From a virus, in IMG/VR virus record IMGVR_UViG_3300030060_005658, positions 913-57,973 of that record: a DNA stretch of 57,061 bases; one strand, written 5' to 3'. The notes beneath the pieces are model-generated. The model saw nothing but the letters and a program-made list of their open reading frames with translations. It made no database searches and was not told where the DNA came from. A program made the translations under genes and the position numbers. Within the stretch, counting starts at the first letter, position 1. Every line of letters begins with the position of its first letter. Shown piece by piece: positions 47,620 to 57,061 of the stretch.

Positions 47620-48216
47620 ATGAGTGTTTTAGCCATTGATATAGAGACAAAGAATATGTCTCATGAAATCGGTGGTTGGAATAATACTCATATGTTTCAA
47701 GTATCTACTGTTGCTACTTGGGATGGAAATAAAGGTGTTGTTTATGTTGATGAACCCGTTGATTGTTTTGCTAAAACTGGAATAGAAGTTAAACCTCTTT
47801 CAGTTCTTAAATATGATTTAGATGAACATTATGAAAATGATGGTCGTCTTTTGGGTCATAATATTGTTGCATTTGATTTACCTGTTTTAAGAGATTCAAT
47901 GGATATATATTGTATCAGAAAGTATATGAAGAAAAAAGCATATATTGATACAAGTTCATTATTAGTTTCAGGACATGGTAAAAGAATTAGATTAAACAAT
48001 TTAGTAAAACATTCATTGGGGGATTCAAAAATAATGGATAGTGCAGATGCACCCCTTTTATGGAAACAAGGAGATTTTAATTCAGTTACAGAATACTGTC
48101 TTAAAGATACACAACTCGTCTATGATTTATGGAGATTTGGTCAAAAGAATGGCTATGTATCTGCATATGATATAGATGAAGAAATTAAAAAACAATATGA
48201 GGTGAAATGGAAATGA
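47620..48216 (+). CDS. DEDD-type 3'-5' exonuclease
   Basis: 198 residues from ATG 47620 (GTG 47611 adds three). VLAIDIETKNM (Exo I, DxE), GRLLGHNIVAFDLPVL (Exo II), EYCLKDTQLVYDLW (Exo III; CLKDT). PolB-exonuclease-like stand-alone nuclease; could proofread or degrade RNA or DNA. Confidence 0.85.
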   Translation: MSVLAIDIETKNMSHEIGGWNNTHMFQVSTVATWDGNKGVVYVDEPVDCFAKTGIEVKPLSVLKYDLDEHYENDGRLLGHNIVAFDLPVLRDSMDIYCIRKYMKKKAYIDTSSLLVSGHGKRIRLNNLVKHSLGDSKIMDSADAPLLWKQGDFNSVTEYCLKDTQLVYDLWRFGQKNGYVSAYDIDEEIKKQYEVKWK

Positions 48217-48359
48217 GTGCATGGAGTTGGTTAGGCTTACTATTATACATAATGCTTATGGCAGTATTTTTCTTTGCGGCCTTTGGAACATCAAATATGT
48301 CCGAAGATAGTATTGATGAATATATGGATAAATTGATTAGAGAGTCCGGTAATAGATAA
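48213..48359 (+). CDS. Small membrane protein
   Basis: 48 residues. MSAWSWLGLLLYIMLMAVFFFAAFG is one transmembrane helix; acidic C-terminal tail. ATGA overlap with the exonuclease gene. Function unknown. Confidence 0.7.
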   Translation: MSAWSWLGLLLYIMLMAVFFFAAFGTSNMSEDSIDEYMDKLIRESGNR

Positions 48360-48517
48360 TGTCTTTAAAATGCGATTGTAAGTATTGTGGTCTTACTACG
48401 ATACCTAAGAGAATACAAGGCATTTATGTTGGTTCGACAGAAACGATAAAATTATGGGAATGTCGAGAGTGCTTTTTTGTTTGGTCAGAAAAGAATCCTC
48501 TCGGAATGCCCGTTTAA
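48359..48517 (+). CDS. Zinc-ribbon mini-protein, last gene of the rightward operon
   Basis: 52 residues. CDCKYCG and CRECF form a zinc ribbon. One-base overlap with the membrane protein (TAATG). Confidence 0.7.
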   Translation: MSLKCDCKYCGLTTIPKRIQGIYVGSTETIKLWECRECFFVWSEKNPLGMPV

Positions 48518-48694
48518 AAATTTTTGAATTTTTTATAGACATTTTTTAGTATTTCTATATTGAAATACTAATTTCAGAATAATTAGGGGTTAGTATTTCA
48601 TTTCTATTAGGAATCGGTCAGGGTATTTAAAGCGACGAATAAAATTCAAAATATCATCATCAGCATTAGAAAAATAGACCCATGTGATGCTCTA

Positions 48695-48776
48695 TACCTT
48701 CGCTCAAGCCACTGTATGAAATTAGTAGGGGTGCGGTGGCCTCGATATATTCAACAGCCCCACAGACCCCCTCAGA
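48695..48776. terminator. Structured region between converging operons
   Basis: Between stop 48517 and the converging gene at 48787. GCCAC (48708) pairs with GTGGC (48736), and the loop GGGGT (48728) can pair with ACCCC (48766): a second pseudoknot-like element. CTTC..GAAG encloses it. Probable bidirectional terminator; a structured RNA is possible. The rest of 48518-48694 is AT-rich with no gene. Confidence 0.45.
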
Positions 48777-48786
48777 AGCCTGTATT

Positions 48787-48879
48787 TTAATTACCATAAG
48801 ACGTAAATAAAATAAATCCTGCAACTACTAAAAGAAGCAAATTTACTGCTATATATACAACCTTAGTTTTAGTTTTCAT
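48787..48879 (-). CDS. 30-residue membrane peptide
   Basis: MKTKTKVVYIAVNLLLLVVAG then FILFTSYGN: a positive start and one transmembrane helix. ATG at 48879 touches the stop of the tail-fibre gene. Size and position (end of the tail genes) would suit a lysis or membrane peptide; no proof. Confidence 0.55.
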   Translation of the reverse strand: MKTKTKVVYIAVNLLLLVVAGFILFTSYGN

Positions 48880-48883
48880 GTTA

Positions 48884-50881
48884 TCATACTGTTTGATTAA
48901 CAACAAACCATCCACTTTGAGTTGCTCCTAATCCATTACTGTCTGTTAAATTATTTTTATCCCAACCTGAATAGGCCATTAAAGTAATACAACTAGCACT
49001 AGTCAAAGTTATAACATTAGCACTTGTAACCATAGCATTATTTGTGCTTCCAAAATCTATTTCATCTCCTGATTGTGGGCTAATAATAGCAGATGCACTA
49101 GTTGGATTTTTTAATGTGATTAATTGACCATTAGAAACACCTGCTGCACTAGGTAAAGCAAAGAAATTATTTGCGGTATTTCTAACATCTAATATAACAA
49201 CTCTAGCAAAAGATATATTTCCTTTACTACTAGTGGGTCCAGAAACATAAACTGCACCACCAAAATTATATCCAAAACCCGGAACTATTACTCTACCATT
49301 TGTAGGAGTTGTGATGTTATTAGCATCTAAAGACAGCATTTCTGCTGCTGCGCTTCCAGCAGCCATAGCCTTAAAAACTATTTTAAAATCTTCACTACCA
49401 GAAGAAACATCAGTTGTTACTACTTCCATTGTAGCACCAATTTCATTATTTCCTGCTGATGTTTCTACTTCAAATTGCATTCCAACTCCTAAACCATTAG
49501 CAGGAGTTCCTGATGTTATTTGTGAAAGTTTAAATGGGAATACAACTGCATTAGTTGTATCATCACTATTTTGAACTTCTAATAAATTATCTGGGGCTGT
49601 AACCCCTATTCCTACTTTTCCATCTTTATCAATACGCATTCTTTCAGCAACACTATCATCAACACTACCTGCATTTGCTAATGTTCCAAATTGTATATAA
49701 GAATCAGGAGATGCATCATGTGACCTTGCTCTAATAAATGCTGAAACTTCATTACCATCTTCTGATGCATCATTAGGTAAGAAATCAATACCACCAATTA
49801 ATTCATCTGCTGCAATGGTAGTATCTGTGCTTTCTAAAGTTAATGTAGCACCTGAAGCATTTGATACATGAAGGTCAGATAAAGGAGTATCTGTTCCTAC
49901 ACCAACTCTATCAGTGCTTGCATCAGCATAGATTAAATTAGTTTGGGTATCTCCTGCTACTTGAAAATCCATATCCATAGCATTAGGGTTAATTTGAACC
50001 TTTGGGTCATTAGTCATTTTTATATGTGCATTAGTGTTACTATCAGGTTGATTACTTGTAAATGTAGTATGACCAAAAGCATCGTGAATTACTTCAAAAT
50101 CAGAATCAGTCCCTTGAGTAGATTTAAGTCGTAAAGTTGCAGTTTCAGAATTACTTGCATTTTTAGAATTTACAACAGTTAATGCAATATCATTATCTGT
50201 TGTGCCTGTAATAGTTGTCGCGCCTGTTGCATCTACACTTAATTTAGCAGCATCAGAATCATTTCTAACCTCAAAAGCAGTATTAGCATCATCACTACCT
50301 AATCTTGCTACAATTTTTTTATCTGCATCTGTATTATCAATAATAAAATCTCCACCAGCAGTAGGAACTTCTACGGTAGTTCCACCAGAAGCAGCAGTTA
50401 TTTTACTCATTTCTGTATAACCAGAATCATTATAACCTATACTTAAACTATTTTCAGTTTTATTTACAGTAAGATATTGAAGACCAACATTTGCTGTTCC
50501 ATTATGAGTAACAACTGCAATAATAGTATCTCCTGCCGTATATTCTGGAACTTTATTTACAGCAGTAGGATTTCTAATTCTAAGAACATTTGAACTATCT
50601 GCTACTAATAAATGATAACCATTAGTATAAGTAGAACTTAAAGACATATTATTTACTGCACTAATTGAAACTTTATTACCATCTCTAAAAATAACACCTG
50701 CTCCTACGTCAATTTGGGTTGCACTATCAATTGTAATATCAAATCCACTTATTGCATAGTTTTGACCTAAACCATCAGAAAGTGCTTTAATAATTCCTGT
50801 ATGCGGAAAATCAACACCATCCTCTATTTGAGCAGTTGGTGATGTTGCACTTTTACTGTATTGATTAGGGTTACTTACCAT
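48884..50881 (-). CDS. Tail fibre/receptor-binding-like protein
   Basis: 665 residues, Thr/Ser/Asn/Asp/Gly-rich with low Cys and Trp. N-terminal block YAISGFDITIDSATQIDVGAGVIF, many short beta repeats, and segments (KVGIGVTAPDNLLEVQN; RVGVGTDTPLSDLHVS) that match the repeated motif of phage fibre proteins. Long parallel-beta trimers are likely. Located after the hub gene. Confidence 0.8.
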   Translation of the reverse strand: MVSNPNQYSKSATSPTAQIEDGVDFPHTGIIKALSDGLGQNYAISGFDITIDSATQIDVGAGVIFRDGNKVSISAVNNMSLSSTYTNGYHLLVADSSNVLRIRNPTAVNKVPEYTAGDTIIAVVTHNGTANVGLQYLTVNKTENSLSIGYNDSGYTEMSKITAASGGTTVEVPTAGGDFIIDNTDADKKIVARLGSDDANTAFEVRNDSDAAKLSVDATGATTITGTTDNDIALTVVNSKNASNSETATLRLKSTQGTDSDFEVIHDAFGHTTFTSNQPDSNTNAHIKMTNDPKVQINPNAMDMDFQVAGDTQTNLIYADASTDRVGVGTDTPLSDLHVSNASGATLTLESTDTTIAADELIGGIDFLPNDASEDGNEVSAFIRARSHDASPDSYIQFGTLANAGSVDDSVAERMRIDKDGKVGIGVTAPDNLLEVQNSDDTTNAVVFPFKLSQITSGTPANGLGVGMQFEVETSAGNNEIGATMEVVTTDVSSGSEDFKIVFKAMAAGSAAAEMLSLDANNITTPTNGRVIVPGFGYNFGGAVYVSGPTSSKGNISFARVVILDVRNTANNFFALPSAAGVSNGQLITLKNPTSASAIISPQSGDEIDFGSTNNAMVTSANVITLTSASCITLMAYSGWDKNNLTDSNGLGATQSGWFVVNQTV

Positions 50882-50882
50882 A

Positions 50883-51302
50883 TTATTCGACCTCCGCCAC
50901 TAAAGTAATATCTATTGTATCTGATGCAGTAAAAGGCCCTAATGCATCAAAATTGAATCTAGCAATCATAATTGTATCTGTTGTAACTGCCGTAGAAATA
51001 GTATCTGATACTGATAAAGCCATATTTGTTTTTAGGGTATTAAAATGAACCTCATTTGAAGGTAATGTAGCAAATATACCAAACTCTCTTATTGTTTCAC
51101 CATTAAGTGAATTAAAAGTAGCATTAAAATCAACTACATTTTCATCCGATAATACTGTTGAAAACGACGAAGAAGATGAAACTACTGAATCTAAATCATT
51201 ACTTGATGGATTTGTGCTATCACCGCCATTACCTACTTTTGCGGTTGTTGTAAATGTTTTTAAAAACATAGCCATTCTTCTTTTTGTTTCTTCGGTTATC
51301 AT
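50883..51302 (-). CDS. Tail-associated protein
   Basis: 139 residues. Beta-rich; TIREFGIFATLPSNEVHFNTLKTNMALSVSDTI and a following TIMIARF segment, the sort of pattern seen in baseplate or tail-collar proteins. Overlaps the large gene by four bases. Function by context only. Confidence 0.6.
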   Translation of the reverse strand: MITEETKRRMAMFLKTFTTTAKVGNGGDSTNPSSNDLDSVVSSSSSFSTVLSDENVVDFNATFNSLNGETIREFGIFATLPSNEVHFNTLKTNMALSVSDTISTAVTTDTIMIARFNFDALGPFTASDTIDITLVAEVE

Positions 51303-54300
51303 AAATTTATCTCCTTTAATGTAGTAGTGGAAGAACTAGTTCCTCCGGTGAATCCTAATGTAGCGGTTCCTATATTTAATGTTTGACCGAAACCTAATGT
51401 GAATGAACCCGCAGAACTAGTTTTAGTAATTATTAATTTAATTGGTTTTACTCTATATTGTTCAAGATTAATAGCAGTTTCTTCATTTTCTTTGAATGTT
51501 TGACCCCTAATGAATGCTCTTGATTTTTTATTATCAATCAATATCTCTGCAAGTTTAGCCTGTAAACCGGCATTGAAAACACCTAATTCTAATTCCATAG
51601 GACCGATTTCATATTTTATACCTAAAACTAAATATTCGCCTCTAACTATTCCATTATATTTAGATTCAAAATCTACTACATCACCCACTCTTAAATATTT
51701 TAATTTATCAGTTCCTAAAGTTACTGTAACTCTTTTACTATTTTCTGTATGTTGTTTGAGTAATCTTCTTGCTTCTGTATCTACTTCTTCTTGTGTAGTC
51801 AAGGATTCATCAGTAACTTCTAAAGTTTTAGTTCCAAATTTTTTGATTCCTCGTATATCACGCACTTTAGATTTAACCCCTCTTCCGTAAACATTAATGT
51901 CGTTATAATAATCAAATAATGAGTTTTCTCTAGTTACGCTTGTAATTTTATAATCTGGATTTTCGTCTGTTATAAATGCTTTAGTAAAATTAGAACTATC
52001 TAATATTTTAGTTAATGAAATGTTATTACCATCAAAATCTAATCTTTTATTTTTTAATCTTGCTAAGAAGTTTATAGCCGAATAAGCGTCTGCTCCTTGA
52101 AAGTTCGGTCCAATAAAATACTCAAATTCAGGAGTTGTATTATCAAATTGTATATTATTTCTTTCTAAAATATCATTGATAATATCTTCTGCTTCCAAAG
52201 TGAAACTAACAGAACAACCTATTTTTGCTGTTTTTGCACTCCTAAGAGAAACAGGTCTAGGAGTTGTAATTGTAAAAGGTGTAGAAAAAGACACTATACC
52301 TATTTGTTTTTCAAATGCAGATGAAAAAGTCAATTTTGGTATAGTTATTGTTCTACCAAAAGAAACACCATTACTATTTTTTGTTACACTTGAGGCAACT
52401 AATTCAAAAGATTGTTTTCTTTTAGTTTTACCATCTGTCGTGTAAAAAGTATATTGACCCTCTTTGAATGATGAATTTGCACCAAAGAAATCATTTGCAT
52501 CTCTAACAACATAATCACTTCCAGCCCCTATTCTATCAGGGTCAGTAATTACATACATTGATAATACAGAATCTTTGTAACCTATTCCTATTCCTCTTTT
52601 AGAATCCTTTATTTCCCCTTGTGTTTCGTTTCCGGTGATTCCTATAACAGAATTTTGAAAACCATCAGAAGAAGGAATACTAGAATACATTTCATTACTT
52701 CTAGGTTTTTTAGTATATTCAGATTTCATAGTATAAAATTCTAATTCTGTTGGTGTATTTTCATGAAAACAAACTTCAGATGGTTTAAATATTCTAAAGT
52801 AATCTATAAAAGGACTAACCCCAGTTGTTAAATCACCATCTACAACTATATTATGTGTAATGCCATCAGAATTTCCAGTAATAGTGTGTGAAACTACATA
52901 AAGTAAATTTTCAGGTTGAACGTGATATGATGAAACTTCATCCATAGTTTTCCCAGAATATTTTGCTGAAGTCACTTCATGTAAGTCAGTTAAATATCCA
53001 TTCATAGATGCTAAATAACAACCTGTTAAATTAGGACCAAAATCTAACCAATAGTTACTTGGGTGGTCATTTGTTCCACTACCATTAACATCAGAAAAAT
53101 TATTAAATCTAAGAATTGTATGTTTTTGTTCATAGTCGCCTGAACCCTTAGTAATTAACTCAACTGCCCCATTAGATGAACTGCTTTGTTTAGTAATTTG
53201 AAGTAAAGGTTTAAAGAAAAATTCTGTTCCGAGTCCTAAATAATCACTTGCTTTAATATTTACACCAACACCAAAAGAATCAAATAAACTAGAAAATACA
53301 GATGAAAATCTAGCACCGCTAGTTTTAGCATCTATTTTTACTCCTAAAGGCCCATCTGCAACAGCCATACACATTCCGTCAATTGAAGGAATATTTAGAG
53401 TATGTGGCGAATTAGAACTTCCTGAAGTTCCTCTATCTAAAGCATATTTATCAAAAAATACTACTCTTGAAGGATAATAAATGCTGTCATGTAAACTTGT
53501 TTTATTTCCTACAAAACCACTAATACTAGAATCATTGCCCTGAGATTCAACTTGAAATGCTTCTATAACTCTTGAAGGATGTATTCTATCTAATACACCA
53601 TTACCACCAGTAGTAGCACTAAATCTTACAGTAAATGCTATATCTCCATCTGGAGAACTACCACCTATTGCTGAACCTAACACTTTAACAGTATCACCAT
53701 TAGAATAAATATTTCCGGGATTACTTGTAATTGTAATACTACTAGTAACACCACTCACTAATGCATAGGTAGTATTAACAGTAACCACTAAATTATCACT
53801 AGTTGAACCTGATGTTGATACATCTTGAACGTTAATTGTTTCTCTTTTACCATGAGGTCTATCTGATTCATCAGCAAAAAGACCGGAAGTAATGTCAGCA
53901 ATTAAAAAATTAGGTCTTTGAACAATTAAACCATTAGTATTAGTATAACTCCCCACTGTTTTTTGTTGTAAAAAGAAAGGTAATAGTAAAGATTGACTGG
54001 CCAATTGTTTGCTTGAATAATTTTTATCATCCAATTTGTGATTTGCTACGGTAGATTCACTTCTAAATATTGCACCTTTATACATATTAAATCCTTCATT
54101 ATTATCATCTTCTGTTAAATCTACTGCACCACTAGAATTAGTAAAACCAGAAATATTAATTAAAGTATCTTCTTCACCAGAACCCATAACAATTGTATCA
54201 ACAGTTTCAGAACCAGTTAAATATGCTGTTTTTCTTAAATATAATTTAGTTCCCCCACTAGCACTTGTAGGAAAGTTTCCACTTTTATCAGAACCAATAC

Positions 54301-57061
54301 CATTTGTATTCTCAGAATATTTGAAAACTAAAACACTTGATGTAGTATCTGAATGTGTTTTACCAACCATATTACCATCTTCATAAAAAGCAAATTCTCC
54401 ACCTGATGTGCTAAAACCATGTCCACTAGCAGTAATTTGGCATTCAGCATTACTATTAGCAGTATAGTCGATTCCAGTAACAGTTGCTTTAATTGATGAA
54501 CGATTAACAATAGTATGTGTAGAATAAACAAAATTAGGAATAGTAGTTTTCTTTTTGACTATATTTTCTGGGTCTACTGGATTAAAATGCCAATCAAAAC
54601 ACATTTCAGTAAGACGCATAACACCAAATCTTTGTATTTCAGATGGTTCTATTGAAGATTCAGATATACTTAACGTTTCAAAACTTTCATCTGTTTTGTT
54701 TGAACGGGGCAAACTGCCAGTAATATCCTCATAAGTTATGCTACTACTTTCGGTAATTGGGTTTGATGATAACATAATATTATAATCAATAAATGATTTG
54801 CTACCATTTAGAATAGAAGTTTCTCTTTGTTTTGAATCAGGATAAATGTCAGCAGGAGAAAATACAAAATATTTTTCTGCACTCTTATGAATATGTTCAA
54901 GATATTCTTTAGCGCGATTAATTGCATTTAATCTTCCTTGATTTTCTTCACTATGTTGGTCTTGTCTACCTAAATTACCTCTACCCCAATCAATTTCACT
55001 ATCAATTGTTGATTTAGGTAAAGAAGACATTTTAGTAAAATTAGTATCAAGTTTAAAATTATGTCTAGGTATTGTTGAAGTAGCAGATTGAAAATATTTA
55101 GCATCTGCAAAATTAGAACCAACTAAAGGAGAATTTTTTACTTCTCCATGAAAAACATTTCTTGTTGCTACACCTAAATCGCTATCAGAAATTATACTAG
55201 GTGTAAATGCTGAACCGGGATAATATGAATAAGATGAAGCACTAGCACCTAATTCTGTTGGTGTATGCATAATACTTTCTATTCTTTCAGTAGAAATAGA
55301 AATTAAATTTCTACCCGATAAAGCAGGGCTATCAGAAATATGTAAATCTAAATACCTGTATAAATTTCTTCCATGAAAAGTTTCACTAGTAATGTCTCTA
55401 AAACCTATGGGTCTTGTATTAGAAAATTGTGGGTTTACTAATTGAACTACACCACCAACACCCAAACCTTGAGTATTTAGAGGAAAAAATTGTTTATTTT
55501 TATAAGATGAGACAGCATATATTTTAGTTCCATCTGTTGCTGAATAAGTTCTATCTAAAGAAATGTTATAACTAATACCAGAATTATTTCTTTTTGCTCT
55601 CTTCCATAAAATTTTACCAATTAAAGTCCCATTAGATTCATAAATATATTCATCTTGATATGTATCAAAATCAAATGGTAAATTGGCCCAAGTTCCCGCT
55701 TCAACTGTAAAGTTTGTTGAAGTTACGTTTGCAGAAAACTCCCAACCAGTATCAGATAATGTTTCTAAAGTCGCATTTTCTCTATTCAAATCAATACGCC
55801 CCAAAATAGATGGGTTAATTGCTGCCAACTCAATAACACTTTTATTATCTTTTTGGTCAATATCAATTACATCATAACTCATTATAGAATTTACAATTTT
55901 AGATTGAGAATATTTTTTATAGTAATTTGAATGGTTTAGCCCAGTCAAGGCACAATAAAAATTATTATCCTTATCTATATTATCAGGACTGAAAACATTA
56001 AAACCTCTAGCATTCTTATCTGTATTTAGTGAAGAACCGATTAAAGGTGTGCCTTCAACTAAATCTTTTCCAGAAGTAAAAATTAAACCTTTATTCGCAC
56101 TACCATCCAATGATTTAGCACTATTAGTTTTAGTATAATTAGATTCTAGTGCTTTTGAAAAAGATAATATCGGATATGAAGTGAGATGTAAAACTTCACT
56201 TGAGGCAAGAGAAGTCATAGCACCATCTTTTAATGTAATTACATTTGTTCCATCATTAAATGATGATACTTCACCGACAAAATGCTTATCAGAATTAAAA
56301 ATTAATTGTCCAACATATATTGCTTGTGTTCCAGCGGAATCACCGTCATGATGATTTAATGTAATACTAGTAGCATTAATCGCTACTGCACCAGAAGATT
56401 GTATGTTTGCAGAACCATTTGAAACTGCGGCCGAATAAGCAATAGGCCCATAAGTAGAATAAACCATATCTTCTGAATGAGTATAGTTTCTATTAATTAT
56501 AGGCCCTAACAATTCTCTAACTTTATTTCTTCCTATTACTTTAAATGATGGAATGCCTTGTATTGATTCTTCTATAATTACTTCTACTATACCTTCAAAG
56601 ACCTTTTTATCTATAATGTAATTACCAACATAAAAATCTAAAATATGCTGACTACTAACTACTGAGTTAAATCTACCTGTCTCATATGTTATTGTAGTAA
56701 ATTTATTATTAGTATCTACTGTGGCAAAAGGCAATCTTGTTCCCGCTAAAGTTCCTTGAGTTAAGAAAATTTCTAAATCAGAAATTCTGCTATCTAATTC
56801 AAAATCAACTATTAAATTTTGAGTAATTGTAGACCATCTTGGCCTAAAAGCATTTTGACTTGTATAACTTTCTTGTAACCCTCCGCTACTTCTACCACTA
56901 ATACTACTACCAAAATGACTAATTGTTAAGGTTTGAGTATTAGAACTAACTGCACTAATAGCACTAATACTATAATAATGATTACCTAATTTTATATCTT
57001 GATAATTAGCACCACTCTTCAATAAATTAGTTAAATCTTGACCATTTTCTAAAGTTGCTGT
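51299..57061 (-). CDS. Very large tail hub/tip protein, partial (runs off the window)
   Basis: At least 1,920 residues; the frame is open to the edge (TTG at 57022 is not the true start). Mostly beta-rich, low in Cys. The C-terminal 300 residues (LLKQHTENSKRVTVTLGTDKLKYLRVGDVV, KYEIGPMELELGVF) match the end of baseplate hub/late control-type proteins, as in gp27/gp44 folds. An earlier segment FLARLKNKRLDFDGNNISLTKI fits the same fold. The large middle is probably a set of host-interaction domains. Confidence 0.8.
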   Translation of the reverse strand, partial: TATLENGQDLTNLLKSGANYQDIKLGNHYYSISAISAVSSNTQTLTISHFGSSISGRSSGGLQESYTSQNAFRPRWSTITQNLIVDFELDSRISDLEIFLTQGTLAGTRLPFATVDTNNKFTTITYETGRFNSVVSSQHILDFYVGNYIIDKKVFEGIVEVIIEESIQGIPSFKVIGRNKVRELLGPIINRNYTHSEDMVYSTYGPIAYSAAVSNGSANIQSSGAVAINATSITLNHHDGDSAGTQAIYVGQLIFNSDKHFVGEVSSFNDGTNVITLKDGAMTSLASSEVLHLTSYPILSFSKALESNYTKTNSAKSLDGSANKGLIFTSGKDLVEGTPLIGSSLNTDKNARGFNVFSPDNIDKDNNFYCALTGLNHSNYYKKYSQSKIVNSIMSYDVIDIDQKDNKSVIELAAINPSILGRIDLNRENATLETLSDTGWEFSANVTSTNFTVEAGTWANLPFDFDTYQDEYIYESNGTLIGKILWKRAKRNNSGISYNISLDRTYSATDGTKIYAVSSYKNKQFFPLNTQGLGVGGVVQLVNPQFSNTRPIGFRDITSETFHGRNLYRYLDLHISDSPALSGRNLISISTERIESIMHTPTELGASASSYSYYPGSAFTPSIISDSDLGVATRNVFHGEVKNSPLVGSNFADAKYFQSATSTIPRHNFKLDTNFTKMSSLPKSTIDSEIDWGRGNLGRQDQHSEENQGRLNAINRAKEYLEHIHKSAEKYFVFSPADIYPDSKQRETSILNGSKSFIDYNIMLSSNPITESSSITYEDITGSLPRSNKTDESFETLSISESSIEPSEIQRFGVMRLTEMCFDWHFNPVDPENIVKKKTTIPNFVYSTHTIVNRSSIKATVTGIDYTANSNAECQITASGHGFSTSGGEFAFYEDGNMVGKTHSDTTSSVLVFKYSENTNGIGSDKSGNFPTSASGGTKLYLRKTAYLTGSETVDTIVMGSGEEDTLINISGFTNSSGAVDLTEDDNNEGFNMYKGAIFRSESTVANHKLDDKNYSSKQLASQSLLLPFFLQQKTVGSYTNTNGLIVQRPNFLIADITSGLFADESDRPHGKRETINVQDVSTSGSTSDNLVVTVNTTYALVSGVTSSITITSNPGNIYSNGDTVKVLGSAIGGSSPDGDIAFTVRFSATTGGNGVLDRIHPSRVIEAFQVESQGNDSSISGFVGNKTSLHDSIYYPSRVVFFDKYALDRGTSGSSNSPHTLNIPSIDGMCMAVADGPLGVKIDAKTSGARFSSVFSSLFDSFGVGVNIKASDYLGLGTEFFFKPLLQITKQSSSSNGAVELITKGSGDYEQKHTILRFNNFSDVNGSGTNDHPSNYWLDFGPNLTGCYLASMNGYLTDLHEVTSAKYSGKTMDEVSSYHVQPENLLYVVSHTITGNSDGITHNIVVDGDLTTGVSPFIDYFRIFKPSEVCFHENTPTELEFYTMKSEYTKKPRSNEMYSSIPSSDGFQNSVIGITGNETQGEIKDSKRGIGIGYKDSVLSMYVITDPDRIGAGSDYVVRDANDFFGANSSFKEGQYTFYTTDGKTKRKQSFELVASSVTKNSNGVSFGRTITIPKLTFSSAFEKQIGIVSFSTPFTITTPRPVSLRSAKTAKIGCSVSFTLEAEDIINDILERNNIQFDNTTPEFEYFIGPNFQGADAYSAINFLARLKNKRLDFDGNNISLTKILDSSNFTKAFITDENPDYKITSVTRENSLFDYYNDINVYGRGVKSKVRDIRGIKKFGTKTLEVTDESLTTQEEVDTEARRLLKQHTENSKRVTVTLGTDKLKYLRVGDVVDFESKYNGIVRGEYLVLGIKYEIGPMELELGVFNAGLQAKLAEILIDNKKSRAFIRGQTFKENEETAINLEQYRVKPIKLIITKTSSAGSFTLGFGQTLNIGTATLGFTGGTSSSTTTLKEINL

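Overview
The window looks like most of the genome of a double-stranded DNA virus of a mesophilic archaeon. The DNA is AT-rich. The replication set is archaeal in type: family B polymerase, PCNA-like clamp, RFC small subunit, PriS-like primase, RPA-like OB-fold protein, RadA/Sak4-like ATPase, ATP-dependent ligase and ERCC4/Hef-like nuclease, together with a TFB-like transcription factor. No rRNA or metabolic housekeeping genes are present. The closest described viruses I know with this gene set are the magroviruses of Marine Group II Euryarchaeota; that assignment is inference from gene content. Ribosome-binding sites are strong (GGAGGTGAT family).

Layout. (1) 1-11,899, minus strand: about 30 small, tightly overlapping genes. 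About 24 of their products begin with the same short peptide, M-x-W-x-x-(I/L)-(L/I)-K or M-W-F-(N/D)-(I/V)-L-(K/R), joined to unrelated bodies. One gene resembles a terminase small subunit. Eight share a longer leader and a common core, forming a paralogous family. (2) 11,900-16,735: a divergent, AT-rich control region followed by small genes each built as operator-gene-terminator. A palindromic element (CAAAGT..ACCATATGGT..ACTTTG) recurs ten times in the spacers. A 620-base non-coding stretch ends this part. (3) 16,736-18,957: an HTH/nucleotide-metabolism fusion, then tRNA-Lys(UUU), tRNA-Leu(UAA) and five structured RNA units sharing one pseudoknot topology. (4) 18,958-48,517, plus strand: the early and replication operon, with many 4-base or 1-base gene overlaps, many small zinc-knuckle proteins, a class II ribonucleotide reductase and a ubiquitin-like set (Ubl, E1-like, JAMM protease). 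(5) 48,884-57,061, minus strand: tail fibre, tail-associated protein and a very large tail-hub-like protein that runs off the window.

How the parts fit. The plus arm makes dNTPs (RNR, MazG-like), replicates DNA with a clamp-centred replisome (the PolB C-terminus and a 25-residue peptide both carry PIP-box-like motifs) and probably redirects transcription through TFB. The minus arms are packaging and virion genes. The shared N-terminal peptide in the left arm is best explained as a sorting or virion-targeting signal comparable in logic to the T4 capsid-targeting sequence, but this is unproven.

Main candidates for something undescribed: the N-terminal tag system (1-11,899), the pseudoknot RNA array between tRNAs (18,361-18,944), the operator cassette array (12,049-16,113), repeated near-cognate start codons (ATT, ATC, ATA, CTG) behind perfect ribosome-binding sites, and a 25-residue protein with two PIP boxes (44,627).
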